Below are positions 5,203 to 14,948 of a stretch of DNA of 38,594 bases, piece by piece. Within the stretch, counting starts at the first letter, position 1; each line of letters starts with the position of its first letter. The stretch lies in the IMG/VR virus record IMGVR_UViG_3300035688_000769, positions 1 through 38,594 of that record; one strand, 5' to 3'. The stretch is from a virus. The notes below the pieces were generated by a model, which was given only the letters and a program-made list of their open reading frames with translations, ran no database searches and was not told where the DNA came from. The translations under genes were made by a program, and so were the position numbers.

Positions 5203-6984
5203 TTATGTCGCTCCTATTTTATGAAGAAATAGCGGTTGTTCTAACCACATATCACCAAAACGCTCACCAAACTCATAATGAGTGCTTGATACTGGGGTGT
5301 TGAAAACAAACCCACTGAGGTGGTCGCCACCAATTATCACACTCTGCACTTTAGTTGCCACACCACTTGTATTATAAGTAGTTGCTGACACACCATAGGC
5401 GTTTGAGCGGGGACTACCGGGAAAATCCTGCAAAATCGTCCACTGAGCAGTATCCATAAGATTGGCAGGATTCAGGATAAACTTATACATTGACGAGAGC
5501 CGATGAGCAACGGTATCGTTGTTCCCCAAGCCGGTAATACCATAACCTTGCTGACCATTCGCGTAAGCACTGGCATATTCCCTGCCAATACCTGGAGGCG
5601 CGGCAACTTCCGCCCAATCATATGCACTTTTTGGCGCTCCATACCATTTTAGTTGATATGCTTTAGTGGCATATCCAGCACCACCCACTCCCCACATTAC
5701 ATACATTGCGCCATCAAGACTAAAAGAGGATGCATTATATCTTATCACGGTAGCATCAGGAATCGGCGGTAATGCTGCCCAAGTTCCCTGATTTGGAAGT
5801 CCATTTGGATGAGGAGTAAATATGTAGAAATCTTTACCACAATCACCGCCGCCTACAACTAAATGTTCTACACCAGAAGTGTCTATTACAACACCTGCCA
5901 CACCGGACGCAAAATACTCAACGGGAAAGTCGGTTTCCCTTTGCCAGTAATGTTTTGGCGTGTCTGCATTATAGGGGTCTAAAACATATACGGTATTAGT
6001 TGGTATTCCCGGCGGAACTACGCCTCCAATGCTATAACCCAGAACATCATACCGTTGTTGTCCTGCATTCCATTTTTTGGTAGAGCAGGAAGGCGCTTGA
6101 AATCTACCTACGAAGGCTTCGGAAGACCACGCATATTTATCATACCGCCAGACTACATTGCCGTATTTATTCCTATCTGCCTTACCACAGTCAGTATTTA
6201 CAGGTGTAACCGTCCAATCCTCTATTGGATAAATGAGGTTTTCCCACGGAGAAAATCCACCTACGCCAAACTTCACCAGACAAGTCCCATCGTGTAAGTC
6301 AAACGCTAACATCCCCGCTCGTTCCAAAAAGTATTGGTCTGCCGTTGCTTGAGTCACATCACGAATGCGGAAAATTTGCGTGAAGGAACTCGAACAAGAT
6401 AGATAATAAAATGGCGGTGTTGCGGTTTTTACGGTCGATATGACGATTTTATCAGTCAGATTTATGCCAGGAGTGATAGCAGGGTCTAATGTGCCATAAT
6501 GCAGGGTATCAATGTAGGCAGCACTGTAACGCTTATTCGCCGCGCCTATATTGTATGTCACATCCGCCGCAGGCAGAATCAACCGCGTGGTCAAGATGCT
6601 ATCTGCCACATCAAGGTCAAGAAACTTGAAGTAACCTGTCAACCAACGTTTAGCACTACTGCCAATATCGTAAGTAATTGTTGTGACAGATATAAGTGAG
6701 GCGTCAATTACCCCCAGATAAGTTTTCAGTCGCGTTGCGTTGTAGTATTGCTCGTGGTCATCATCCGCCAGACCATCAAGCGCCAATCCGTGGTCAAGTT
6801 TGCCACCTATGCCGCTTCCTGACGACTGATGTGTATGGTCTATGGGTTTTTGCAAAGTTGCCAAAAGACCCGTGTAATCGGTCAGGTTGAAATTCTGTAG
6901 AATCTGATTTACGTGTTGAAGAACGCGCCTGACATCTTCAAACGAACAACAACTTGTCCAGATGTTTGAGTTCTGCTTTGCCAC
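5203..6984 (-). CDS. Tail fibre-like protein with Kelch-like propeller, 593 aa
   Basis: The start is GTG (6984-6982), with AAAGGA some 12 bases upstream. Residues 50-81 carry the fibre signature HTHQSSGSGIGGKLDHG and GLADDDHEQY, common near the base of phage fibres. Residues from about 200 onward contain Kelch-like repeats: a Gly-Gly pair, an aromatic Tyr and a later Trp, for example WAEVAAPPGIGREYASAYA followed by GYGITGLGN, and VQSVIIGGDHLSG. This suggests a beta-propeller receptor-binding head. The gene lies between the giant internal protein and the other fibre gene, one base from the latter. Kelch propellers are uncommon in phage fibres; the fold call is by eye. Confidence 0.7.
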   Translation of the reverse strand: MAKQNSNIWTSCCSFEDVRRVLQHVNQILQNFNLTDYTGLLATLQKPIDHTHQSSGSGIGGKLDHGLALDGLADDDHEQYYNATRLKTYLGVIDASLISVTTITYDIGSSAKRWLTGYFKFLDLDVADSILTTRLILPAADVTYNIGAANKRYSAAYIDTLHYGTLDPAITPGINLTDKIVISTVKTATPPFYYLSCSSSFTQIFRIRDVTQATADQYFLERAGMLAFDLHDGTCLVKFGVGGFSPWENLIYPIEDWTVTPVNTDCGKADRNKYGNVVWRYDKYAWSSEAFVGRFQAPSCSTKKWNAGQQRYDVLGYSIGGVVPPGIPTNTVYVLDPYNADTPKHYWQRETDFPVEYFASGVAGVVIDTSGVEHLVVGGGDCGKDFYIFTPHPNGLPNQGTWAALPPIPDATVIRYNASSFSLDGAMYVMWGVGGAGYATKAYQLKWYGAPKSAYDWAEVAAPPGIGREYASAYANGQQGYGITGLGNNDTVAHRLSSMYKFILNPANLMDTAQWTILQDFPGSPRSNAYGVSATTYNTSGVATKVQSVIIGGDHLSGFVFNTPVSSTHYEFGERFGDMWLEQPLFLHKIGAT

Positions 6985-6986
6985 GG

Positions 6987-9900
6987 TTACTTATTTTCCT
7001 TTATAGGCAAAAACACTTTTTTCCGCTCCTCTGGTGACAGGTCACCTGTTGTTGGATACTCACTCAACTTCTCTTTACCAAGAGCCGCTCGCGCCGTCCC
7101 TGTCAGGAGTTTCAATCTCATACCTTCGTCTTTTACTTTGTTCCTTATGTTGGACATCCTATCAGCAATGTGGGAAAACTTGTGATATTCTCTTGCCAAA
7201 TCAGGAGAGATTGGTTTTCGTTTTAGTGCCAACTGGCGTTTGGCGGAATCATATGCTTGTTGTAATTCTCTCCAACGGTCATTGAATTGTTGCACATCTG
7301 GTGTCAAACGTTCCTTTGTAAGTCGTTCAAATGATTGCAAGACGCTCTCAACAGGCAAACCTAAACAATATCCAGTTGATTTGGCTATATCTTCGATTGC
7401 TCTTTTTGCTGTATCCTCCCATTTTGTTTCATACTTTTGGGGACCTTGCTTGTAGTATTCGTCATTGATAGCCTGCGAAATTGCTTGTGTCAACTCCGTG
7501 GCAGCCTTTATTATTGTGTCTATTGTCGTTTCCCAGATATTTCCTCTTGTTGTTATCATAGCAGGTGCCACACCTGCGAGTGCCTTTTCCGTCCGATAGA
7601 TAAACTGCGATATGAAGGGACCCGCGGCAGGCACATTACTTCCCAGTTCTCGCGCCAGTCCCCAAATATGTTCTTCTGGCTTTTTATGTTTGCGACCACT
7701 TATTAGAACTCCCAACCCTTCCCGAATAGCATAAACCATAAGGGCGTTACCAAGAGTAGGCACAATAATCTTGCCTGCCAATCGGACATAATCATTTACG
7801 GTCTTCCCGCTCTGACGCCATTCGGTTACCCCCTCAAGTGCTACATTCAAATTCTTGCTTATAGCGGAAGTAAATACCAGAAACGGTTTCATCCAAGGGT
7901 TTTTCAAGGAAAGATTGTGCAAAGTAGAGATTGTCAACGGGTCCCAAGTTGATTGCGTATCAGCGACAGCCTCTTCTGCCGTCTCTGCCGTATATTTCAT
8001 CAAGGTATCGCCCGTCAATCCCTTTGCGACTCCCTGTCTTTTGGCGGCTTGCCAAGTAAGTCGAGTGGCAAAGTTATCTCCCTTTTGATATAGGTTCATA
8101 GACACATTCTGGGTTTTTGCGAGAGGTCCTTCTATACCCAAATAAGTTTCCAATGATGTCCGACTTGTCCCCGGCGTTATCAATTCGTTTCCTGTGGAGG
8201 TCTCTCGGTTATACAACAGGTCTGACCACTGCGATATTTCAGCATCTACATTTTTTATCAATGCCGGTATATTCTTCAAATCCGATAAGGCGGCAGTAAC
8301 GTGTTTCGCTTCGATGTGACCAGAAACAAGTAGGTTGACGTAACTGATAGGTTGCATAACAAGAGTAGGCAATCGCAAGACAAGAATTCCCGTCTGTATG
8401 GTCCGCGTAATCTCTCTAATTGCCGAATCCAATTTATTTGTAGGCATAAAATCCAACCCCTGCCAACTGCGCACGAAATCCTCTAATTTCCGGATTATTT
8501 CAGTGCCTTCAGGTGTTGAATTTCTTATTGCTTCGCGCACACGATGGTCTTGGAGAATTGTGAGAGCATTCATTGTCGGTAATTCTTTTGCAGTATAAAT
8601 CGCCATCCGGATCGCTTGTCTGCGGGTATTCTCTATCGCACCTTCAATCACAAAGGGGGCATTTGAAATGTGTCGGTCTTTGAATATACCCATATCGTGT
8701 GCATATCGTTCAATCCAATATGCTTGCACTTTATTTGGTTCTACTTTTCTATATTCGCCTTCGCGTTGACGATGGAAGTAATCAGCACGCCTGGGTAAGT
8801 CATAGTTATATTCTTTGACCCAAACTGGGTCAAGTTCCGCACGCATATCCCTATTGATAAAATTGCGTAGTTTGTATGCTATTTCCGTCTGTCGCGGAGT
8901 GAGATGTTGAATTAGCGCTGCAAAATCTTGAGGATACAGTTTGACCGGAAGTTTATGAGGGTCTCGACTGAAAGTAAAACCTTCCTGCTTTTTGCGCCAG
9001 AGTTCTCTTTGAGTGCTGGAGTCTTGCACATCCAAAAACTGTTCCATTATTTCGTTTGGCGTTACCTGCATTTCGGTAACTCGTTCACCCTTTGAATCCA
9101 CCGCCGTAGGCAGTTCCACACGCACAACAGAATGCAACAATTCCTTATATTCTGCCTTTGTAGCGAGATTATCAAAGAATGTCTTGATTCTCCGAGTCAA
9201 ACCTGCGGAGGTTCTTTCCCCTCCAAAGACTTTCGTCCAGAGAGCATCATATAATGCACCATTCTTAGGTGCTACCTTGCGTATCGTATTTTTATAGTTC
9301 TTCTGGTCATATATCAAAGCGTGGACAATCTTCTTCGGAGCAGAAATCAACCCGGCTTTCTTAGGCTCAACATATACCCCCGCTTTTGTCTTTTCACTTT
9401 GTGAAATCTTTTCAACTTCTGCCACTATCGCTTTTACTTTCGTCTCGTATGATTCCTCTGCGCGTCCTGCCAAAAGTTTATTTTTTTCAGCGCTTTGATG
9501 TATAAGTGACTGGATAGTTGTTATGATTCCGCGTAAATCTTCGGGCGCAAGGTCTCTGATATATGGTTTCCCTGTATCTGACAATCGTTCTTTTGCCTTG
9601 TCGATAAGAATCTGTGGCACTTCCATTGGACTTCTTTCCGCAAACGCCAACATACTTTTATATCTCTTTAGTGTCTTTTCCAGTGGCATTTTCAACTGAA
9701 ATCCTGAAAGTAAATCGTTGAGTCGACCCTGAAATTCCGGGCGCAAACGTGGGTCTTTGCTCTCTCGTAACAGTCCTTTTACTTCTGTTATGAGCGATTG
9801 CTTCTCATATTTTTGCGTCATTAGATTGATGGCATCGACTATTTTCGCACGTGCAGATTTTTGCGTTTTCATAACCGCTACACGTTCCATAACTTTGGCA

Positions 9901-12647
9901 ATATGAGGAAACTCTACGGGAAGTTTGTCGTGAGCGAACTGTATTATTTCCTGTTGTGTCGCCCTACGGTCTAATTGACCTGCGCGATAACCTTTCGCAG
10001 CGGCTCGAACTTGTCGTTGCATAGACCATTTCAATAACTGTGCAGGCGTATTGATTACAGGTTCGCCTTCTTTTTGTTTCAAAATAGTCTTTTCTATCGC
10101 TTGTCTCGCCCCCGTTAGTTCTGGATGCGATTTTACAAACTCTTTTGCTTCGGCTTCAGCCTCGGCATACAGTTTGCCCAGAACAATACCCCCCTTTACG
10201 CCTTTTTTTTCCTTCGTCAACGCAAGTTTCAACAGTGCCGCAGGCGTTAGTTTTTGTGCTTCACCTTTCTTCCATTCAATCAATCGTTTTGCTATCACTT
10301 TTTTTGCTGTTTGAGGATACCGTTTTACTAATCTCGCTTCCTGTTTTTCGGCTTCCAAAAGATTTTGATGTGCCTCTTGATTCATCTTCCATATATTCCG
10401 CAGTTGCGGTTTGAGCCAACCTATTCGAGTTTCCTTGAGTTCGGGACTCAATCCTTCCGTCAATCGGTCTATCATTTCTGCCGACCAAGTCCTAAATTTG
10501 CGCACACCTTGCTCAAAGTGATATAATCCTATCTTTGCAAAATCGCCCATAAGTTCAGTTGGCAAGCCAACAGACATTCGATGTTCTTGGAAATAGGTTT
10601 TGATTCGTTCCGTAGCCGCATCTTTTTCTTCTTTGGAGACAAACCACGCCTTTTCTGCCTCCGGGGTAACTTCAGGCGCAGGTGGGCGAGCCTCTACTGG
10701 TGGCGCAATTTCCGCCTTTCTGCCCTTTATCTTCTCCGCGACTGGCGCAACCGCTTCGGGCGGGATAAGCGCCTCTGCCCTTGCCGCAGTTTCCGCCGGC
10801 GTGATTTCAGGCTTGACCTCTTGAATAGGTGGCATAGTTTCAATAGGTGCTACACGTTCAACAGATGGTGCAGGCGCAAGTTCAGGTGCAACGGCTTCAG
10901 GTGGTGCTATGAGTGCCGCTTTCTCTTCAGGCGACATCTTCTGGACTTCTTCTATCGCCTGCTTCAAGTTCGTCTGAATCTGCTCTCGTTCTTTGAGGCT
11001 TGTATCTTCAGCCACCCCCAAGACTTTCCGAAGTGAGCCGCGAGAAGGTTCTGGTCGCTCCGCGAATTCCTTTGCCCGTTCAGAGTCACGCAAGGCTAAA
11101 TCTCTTGCGCCTTCAGGCGTTAGCAACTGTTCTTTACTAATTGCGCGTCCCGCACCTCCGAGAGCAATAAATGGAGCAAAAGTTACTATTTCTCCCAGAA
11201 AACGTTTCAGTGACCAATCTGAAACTGCCTTTCTCAAACGATTCAAAACAGTATTTTTCTCTTCTTCCGTAAATCCCATATCTTGAGTATTGAAAATTGC
11301 CTGCAAAACATCCTCAGAACGCTCTTCTGATAATTCTTCAATAAGACTCCCTGCGCTTGCGGATTTTATTATTGGGCGCTTGAGAAATTTCACTATCTCA
11401 CGGAGGACTGTAATCTCTCCTGTCTTGGTAACAAGAGGTTTTATTTTGCTAACAATTTTGCTAATACCGGGAATATGTGCTACATATCCCAGTCCTTTCC
11501 CGACACCGCCAACTACATATTCACCTGTCTCTTCAGTTATTGTTGAAATATAACTTTGCAATATGCTCCGAAATAAGGCAGACCCAACTCCTTCTCCCTC
11601 TTTAGTGAGCACTATCCTGCCATTAGCATCTACATTGTAGGAAGGTGAAATGCGTCGCATATAGTCATCTGCTATGCGTCCAGCAAAAAATGGTTGGCGA
11701 ATGGCAGCGCGAGTGCCCAGAACCGCAGTAGTCGTTACTGCCCCTGCAACAAGTTTTGGAAGATACCTTTTGGCAATACCTTCGGCTATTTGCTTTGTTC
11801 CCGCACCAACCACATCTGCCAGACCACCAGTGAAAAGGAATTCCGCCATCCATTTTGCCGAAGTTAGAATAGTGCTCCACTTGTCTGCCCAAAAGGTCTC
11901 GCCACGCGCCATAACGTCTTCTAAATTCTCGAAATACTCAGTTACCGTTCTTCTGGCTGCCCTTGCTTCCTCATCAGCATTTTTGAAGGTGGCATTTTCA
12001 TAACGTTTAGCAGGAAAATGAACTCCTTTTTTGTATTGTCCCAAAAAACGCATTGCTTCTTCAACTTCGCCCCGTTGATTGACAAGTTCACCGACAATAG
12101 CCCCAACTTCCTCTGAAAAGGGAAGATATTTCCCATAATCCGCTTGAGTCATTGCACCCGCGGTTTCAATCAATCCCCTTTTGCCTATTGACTCCCGCTT
12201 GTAACGCGGCGCGCGCCTACCCTCAATGAAAGAGTCTTGCGGCACTATCTCATTGGCAGAATGTGGAATCTCGTTTACCAAGTTTTCAATTTCTTCAAGT
12301 GGAGTTCCTGCGAATGTCTTTTTGTAAGGTTTTGCTTCTACGCTAACCAATTCGGCACGTGGAGCATGTGGTATTTTCCCTTGTTTTTCCTTTTCCTGCC
12401 TAAGAAAAGTATAGGGCTCGAAGTCTATTTCAGGTTTTCGCTTTTGTTCAATCTGCATTTCTTCCGCTGTGCCCATCTTCCGCAGAAAAAGCGCCGCATC
12501 AAACTTTTGCTCACGTGTCAGAGCGTCCCATTCAACCGAGAGGTCGTTTATATTTCTGCCTTCTTCATAAATGCGTTTGTAAAGAATATCAAGAGGAGTA
12601 TTTCCAAGTTGTGGAGGTGATTCTTTTATTCCAACACCGTTAGGCAT
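6987..12647 (-). CDS. Giant virion or polyvalent internal protein, 1886 aa
   Basis: This is the largest gene, about 15 percent of the genome. Residues around 260-320 are hydrophobic. A Pro/Ala-rich linker (about 575-665) separates the N-terminal third. Next comes a helical segment (KIGLYHFEQGVRKFRTW, near 695) seen in phage polyvalent proteins, then long charged helices. The region from about 1390 to 1700 (LPTLVMQPISYVN, then DTQSTWDPLTISTLHNLS and PFLVFTSAISKNLN) resembles the C-terminal LPD38-type domain of large polyvalent proteins. Such proteins are thought to be packaged and ejected with DNA. No protease, lysozyme or polymerase motif was recognised. It starts one base after the 557-aa gene. 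Confidence 0.75.
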   Translation of the reverse strand: MPNGVGIKESPPQLGNTPLDILYKRIYEEGRNINDLSVEWDALTREQKFDAALFLRKMGTAEEMQIEQKRKPEIDFEPYTFLRQEKEKQGKIPHAPRAELVSVEAKPYKKTFAGTPLEEIENLVNEIPHSANEIVPQDSFIEGRRAPRYKRESIGKRGLIETAGAMTQADYGKYLPFSEEVGAIVGELVNQRGEVEEAMRFLGQYKKGVHFPAKRYENATFKNADEEARAARRTVTEYFENLEDVMARGETFWADKWSTILTSAKWMAEFLFTGGLADVVGAGTKQIAEGIAKRYLPKLVAGAVTTTAVLGTRAAIRQPFFAGRIADDYMRRISPSYNVDANGRIVLTKEGEGVGSALFRSILQSYISTITEETGEYVVGGVGKGLGYVAHIPGISKIVSKIKPLVTKTGEITVLREIVKFLKRPIIKSASAGSLIEELSEERSEDVLQAIFNTQDMGFTEEEKNTVLNRLRKAVSDWSLKRFLGEIVTFAPFIALGGAGRAISKEQLLTPEGARDLALRDSERAKEFAERPEPSRGSLRKVLGVAEDTSLKEREQIQTNLKQAIEEVQKMSPEEKAALIAPPEAVAPELAPAPSVERVAPIETMPPIQEVKPEITPAETAARAEALIPPEAVAPVAEKIKGRKAEIAPPVEARPPAPEVTPEAEKAWFVSKEEKDAATERIKTYFQEHRMSVGLPTELMGDFAKIGLYHFEQGVRKFRTWSAEMIDRLTEGLSPELKETRIGWLKPQLRNIWKMNQEAHQNLLEAEKQEARLVKRYPQTAKKVIAKRLIEWKKGEAQKLTPAALLKLALTKEKKGVKGGIVLGKLYAEAEAEAKEFVKSHPELTGARQAIEKTILKQKEGEPVINTPAQLLKWSMQRQVRAAAKGYRAGQLDRRATQQEIIQFAHDKLPVEFPHIAKVMERVAVMKTQKSARAKIVDAINLMTQKYEKQSLITEVKGLLRESKDPRLRPEFQGRLNDLLSGFQLKMPLEKTLKRYKSMLAFAERSPMEVPQILIDKAKERLSDTGKPYIRDLAPEDLRGIITTIQSLIHQSAEKNKLLAGRAEESYETKVKAIVAEVEKISQSEKTKAGVYVEPKKAGLISAPKKIVHALIYDQKNYKNTIRKVAPKNGALYDALWTKVFGGERTSAGLTRRIKTFFDNLATKAEYKELLHSVVRVELPTAVDSKGERVTEMQVTPNEIMEQFLDVQDSSTQRELWRKKQEGFTFSRDPHKLPVKLYPQDFAALIQHLTPRQTEIAYKLRNFINRDMRAELDPVWVKEYNYDLPRRADYFHRQREGEYRKVEPNKVQAYWIERYAHDMGIFKDRHISNAPFVIEGAIENTRRQAIRMAIYTAKELPTMNALTILQDHRVREAIRNSTPEGTEIIRKLEDFVRSWQGLDFMPTNKLDSAIREITRTIQTGILVLRLPTLVMQPISYVNLLVSGHIEAKHVTAALSDLKNIPALIKNVDAEISQWSDLLYNRETSTGNELITPGTSRTSLETYLGIEGPLAKTQNVSMNLYQKGDNFATRLTWQAAKRQGVAKGLTGDTLMKYTAETAEEAVADTQSTWDPLTISTLHNLSLKNPWMKPFLVFTSAISKNLNVALEGVTEWRQSGKTVNDYVRLAGKIIVPTLGNALMVYAIREGLGVLISGRKHKKPEEHIWGLARELGSNVPAAGPFISQFIYRTEKALAGVAPAMITTRGNIWETTIDTIIKAATELTQAISQAINDEYYKQGPQKYETKWEDTAKRAIEDIAKSTGYCLGLPVESVLQSFERLTKERLTPDVQQFNDRWRELQQAYDSAKRQLALKRKPISPDLAREYHKFSHIADRMSNIRNKVKDEGMRLKLLTGTARAALGKEKLSEYPTTGDLSPEERKKVFLPIKENK

Positions 12648-12648
12648 A

Positions 12649-14322
12649 TTACTGACCTATTCCCAATCTGGATAAAATTAGTTCTGCTCGCCAGTCGGGA
12701 CGATTGTTTTCTGCCCATTTTATGTCTTCTGGCGTGTATCCCCACTGATTGCTCGGAGTAGATGGGGATACAGGCGTAGGCATTTCTGCGGGCACTCCAA
12801 TAGCAGGTGGGGGTGTAGAAGAAGGCGCTGGCGGGGAAGGCACTTCAGTCAGCAATTCTTCCATTCTTGTTATCGGCGGTTTTCCAAGAGCAACCCTCAG
12901 TTCATTCAATTCTTCTATCGTTGGTGCCCCTTGCGGGGGCGCTGTCGCGAGAGGTATTATAGCAGGCAACCCCATTTCTCTTTGCCTTATTCTTGTCTCT
13001 GCTGCTCTCAGCCTCGCTTCTTGTATTTCTGGTGTTTCTTCTTCTAATTTCTTTGGAATTGCTTGTCGCGTTTTTTCTATTTCCTGCTCTGCCTGATATG
13101 CTGCTTGTATTTTATGCATCTCGGGTATGACTTGGTCGGGCGGTGGGAGATTCCTTGTTTCCTTCCCTTCTGTATCAACGCCTATTACAGGCGGCATCGC
13201 TTTTGCCGTATCAAAATATCTACTCCACCATTCCTTTGAGTGTTGCGCCGCATCTTTGCCTTCGGTTTCTTCGGGTAATTTTACTGGCTCAAATATGCCC
13301 TTTTCATTGATTTGCCCCCAGGTTTTCATCCCTGTATGATAAAACGGAACTCCTGGTTTCTGTCCAGAAGGATGCGGGACTTCCACTTTTTCTGGTTTTG
13401 GTGGTTCGCGGAGAACTATAGTCTGCCCCTTATCATTAAGTGTTCTTATTGAACCGTCTTCACCAGTCCAAGTATTATCAGGCCCGACTTTTACTCCTCG
13501 CGTTTTCAACTCATCAAAAGGCGTAGGTTTCTTCTCCAATGCTGGAGAAGACATTATGATATTGATTCTGTCCTTTATTTTTCCTATCACAATAGCCCTG
13601 TCCTGAGGCGCAAGGTTCGGGTCTTGCGCAATTTCACTCATTCGTGTTCTCAAACCTACGAGTTCTTGTTCTTGTTCTGGTGATAGGATATATTCAGGTG
13701 CTTGTCTTTCGGCGATTCTTTGCTGCCTTGTTCTATATTCCTGCATACCCTTGACGAGTCCAAGTCTGCGATTAGACAGGTCAAAGGATTTGTTGTATAA
13801 GATGCTTCTGTCTTCTGCCGAAGTCTCTGGTTGGTTCATCGCAAAATTGATTTGTCTGAGTTCCTCATCTACGGCATTTATTTCCGCCTGTCTATTTACT
13901 TCTCCATATTGTCCTTCATCTACGGGTTCAACTGGGATTGCTGCTGCACCTTCTGCTGGGACTTTCTGTGATACGCCTTCTGCTGGCGCGCCCTGTTCAG
14001 GCGCTGGCATTCCATAGCCTTCTGTATAGCCAGGTTTTCCGGGCATCACTTTGCCTTTTGCGCCATAACGCGGTTGTCCGACCGGTGCACCTGCACCGCC
14101 GCCAGCGAACGCGGGTTTTCGCAGTTTAAGTTCTTCGCGCGCTATCTTCAACCGCTCGGCTTCAAACTCGTTTTGCGCTTGTTGCGCGCGTTGTTGCATT
14201 TCTAATTGCGCTTCTTGAAGCGCCTGAGCGCGCATCCATTTGTCGAGCATCCCCTTGCCACCAAGTGCGGCTATCTTCGCCAGCGTTGTAGCGGGCGCTT
14301 CGTGTCTAACTGTTATTGCCAT
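12649..14322 (-). CDS. Probable internal virion protein, Pro/Gln-rich, 557 aa
   Basis: The N terminus (MAITVRHEAPATTLAKIAAL) leads into a long coiled coil (about residues 25-70, rich in Gln, Glu and Ala). Gly/Pro-rich linkers, a second helical zone (about 130-260) and a disordered Pro-rich C terminus (PSPPAPSSTPPPAIG) follow. Gene order between a 195-aa protein and the giant protein matches the internal or ejection proteins of podoviruses, but no sequence motif proves it. The stop is one base from the next ATG, so translation is probably coupled. The ribosome site is weak (GGATGGGATAGATAG before the ATG). Confidence 0.65.
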   Translation of the reverse strand: MAITVRHEAPATTLAKIAALGGKGMLDKWMRAQALQEAQLEMQQRAQQAQNEFEAERLKIAREELKLRKPAFAGGGAGAPVGQPRYGAKGKVMPGKPGYTEGYGMPAPEQGAPAEGVSQKVPAEGAAAIPVEPVDEGQYGEVNRQAEINAVDEELRQINFAMNQPETSAEDRSILYNKSFDLSNRRLGLVKGMQEYRTRQQRIAERQAPEYILSPEQEQELVGLRTRMSEIAQDPNLAPQDRAIVIGKIKDRINIIMSSPALEKKPTPFDELKTRGVKVGPDNTWTGEDGSIRTLNDKGQTIVLREPPKPEKVEVPHPSGQKPGVPFYHTGMKTWGQINEKGIFEPVKLPEETEGKDAAQHSKEWWSRYFDTAKAMPPVIGVDTEGKETRNLPPPDQVIPEMHKIQAAYQAEQEIEKTRQAIPKKLEEETPEIQEARLRAAETRIRQREMGLPAIIPLATAPPQGAPTIEELNELRVALGKPPITRMEELLTEVPSPPAPSSTPPPAIGVPAEMPTPVSPSTPSNQWGYTPEDIKWAENNRPDWRAELILSRLGIGQ

Positions 14323-14346
14323 CTATCTATCCCATCCTTGAATTCA

Positions 14347-14934
14347 TTAGAAAGGTGCTTGCCACACTCCGCCAGCCCCCTCAATTTTCGGAGTTACTCT
14401 ATAACTACCCGTTCCGCCTCCACCCGACTGCCCCAAAAGTTGCGCTAATTGCGAATACAGACCCATATCTGGATAGACATCCTCTCTGCGTTCCATAAAC
14501 CCTAATGTATCGCCTGATAATCCTGCACCCGTCTGAGCGCGCATCATAGCAAGCCGTTCCGCAAGACTCAGCAATGCGCTACTCTTCTCCCGTTGCACAC
14601 CCATTCCCATTGTGGGGAGAACAGTTGTGCCGTAAAGTCCGCTTGAAATCAAGTTCTGCCCTACTTGCGAACCCAGTCCTTGATATTGCCGCCCTATCGT
14701 TTGTTCTTCTGTTGCGCCCATCTTACCTATTTCACCCATTGCCGCCGCGTAACGGTCTTGATAACCCTTCAGTATTTCCTCATAGCGTTTCTCATTTGTG
14801 GTCTTTGCCTCTTCATATGCCTTTTGCCATTCTGTAGAAAACTGTTGATATGGGGACTGTTGCGTTGGTTGCTGCAATGTTCTCTGTTGCGCTTGACTCA
14901 AATATGATGCGTATCCAACTGGAGACCATACCAT
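14347..14934 (-). CDS. Probable internal virion protein, 195 aa
   Basis: A Gln-rich N terminus (SQAQQRTLQQPTQQSPYQQF) is followed by a helical, charged middle (YEEILKGYQDRYAAAMGEIG), Gly/Met-rich stretches and a flexible Gly tail. The ATG follows AGAGGAGG. Lying directly after the nozzle gene and before two internal-protein candidates, it probably belongs to the ejected core or tail. Proteins of this composition occur at this position in other podovirus-like genomes. No catalytic motif is visible. Confidence 0.6.
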   Translation of the reverse strand: MVWSPVGYASYLSQAQQRTLQQPTQQSPYQQFSTEWQKAYEEAKTTNEKRYEEILKGYQDRYAAAMGEIGKMGATEEQTIGRQYQGLGSQVGQNLISSGLYGTTVLPTMGMGVQREKSSALLSLAERLAMMRAQTGAGLSGDTLGFMERREDVYPDMGLYSQLAQLLGQSGGGGTGSYRVTPKIEGAGGVWQAPF

Positions 14935-14948
14935 TCAAATATCCTCCT

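Noticed and set aside
10581-11036. Long plus-strand open frames within the giant protein gene, and similar ones at 18889-19500 and 28630-29349
   Set aside because: They lie opposite strongly supported minus-strand virion genes, have no ribosome site, and their composition is what the reverse of Ala/Pro/Gly-rich coding DNA gives.
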